Assembly (NCBI GenBank): GCA_027596945.1
Contig: JADGJH010000492.1
Coordinates: 1-17,876, forward strand
DNA from: Physocladia obscura
Taxonomy: Eukaryota; Chytridiomycota; Chytridiomycetes; Chytridiales; Chytriomycetaceae
DNA length: 17,876 bases
Reading direction: 5' to 3'
The translations under genes and the position numbers were made by a program. The notes under the pieces are model-generated. The model made no database searches. It saw nothing but the letters and a program-made list of their open reading frames with translations, and was not told the DNA's origin. Shown here piece by piece: positions 17,876-17,876 of the stretch. Position 1 is the first letter of the stretch; each line of letters begins with the position of its first letter.

Positions 17876-17876
17876 T

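Noticed and set aside
16654..17876. tRNA or other structured RNA in the right-hand AT-rich end
   Set aside because: No cloverleaf arms, conserved T-loop (TTCRA) context or other known RNA signature could be found by eye.

Overview
This is a eukaryotic window, most likely from a fungus outside the well-studied Ascomycota (Mucoromycota or a chytrid-like lineage are plausible; I cannot fix the phylum). The reasons are short spliceosomal introns (about 45-135 nt, with GTAAGT- or GTGAGC-like donors and short TAG/CAG acceptors), glutamine-rich proteins, an AT-rich background, and transposable elements of types common in such fungi. There are no bacterial operon signals.

The window has two parts. 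Left part (about 1.35-8.35 kb): three tandem, head-to-tail paralogues on the minus strand, here called genes A (1353-2212), B (4222-5691) and C (6662-8350). They share a leucine-rich N-terminal helix, a Y-D-[LI]-[LI]-x-x-Y-G motif, a short coiled coil split by a phase-0 intron, a Ser-rich 'GW.LF..KSQ' patch and a basic tail. Only C carries a recognisable PH domain; A and B have the same frame without it. The family is not one I recognise by name. The LD-motif-like N-terminus and the PH domain suggest an adaptor-type protein at a membrane or the cortex, which is inference. Between A and B lie three unrecognised open stretches.

Flanks and right part (1-1.2 kb and 8.8-15.6 kb): decayed mobile DNA. 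A Myb/SANT-like (DUF6818-type) transposon-accessory gene remnant crosses the left edge. A nearly complete PIF/Harbinger transposon (8826-11477) keeps matching terminal repeats, a Myb-like gene with one nonsense codon, and a DDE transposase broken by several stops and frameshifts. It is followed by a frameshifted unknown gene, a 160-codon unknown ORF, a 227-bp hAT-type foldback MITE with an 8-bp target duplication (7/8), and a broken Crypton-type tyrosine recombinase.

At 15625-16653 (minus) sits an intact, intronless 342-aa ORF with clearly higher G+C than its surroundings and no resemblance I can name. It is the best candidate here for a transferred or virus-derived gene. The last 1.2 kb is AT-rich and almost empty apart from a possible partial reading frame at the right edge.
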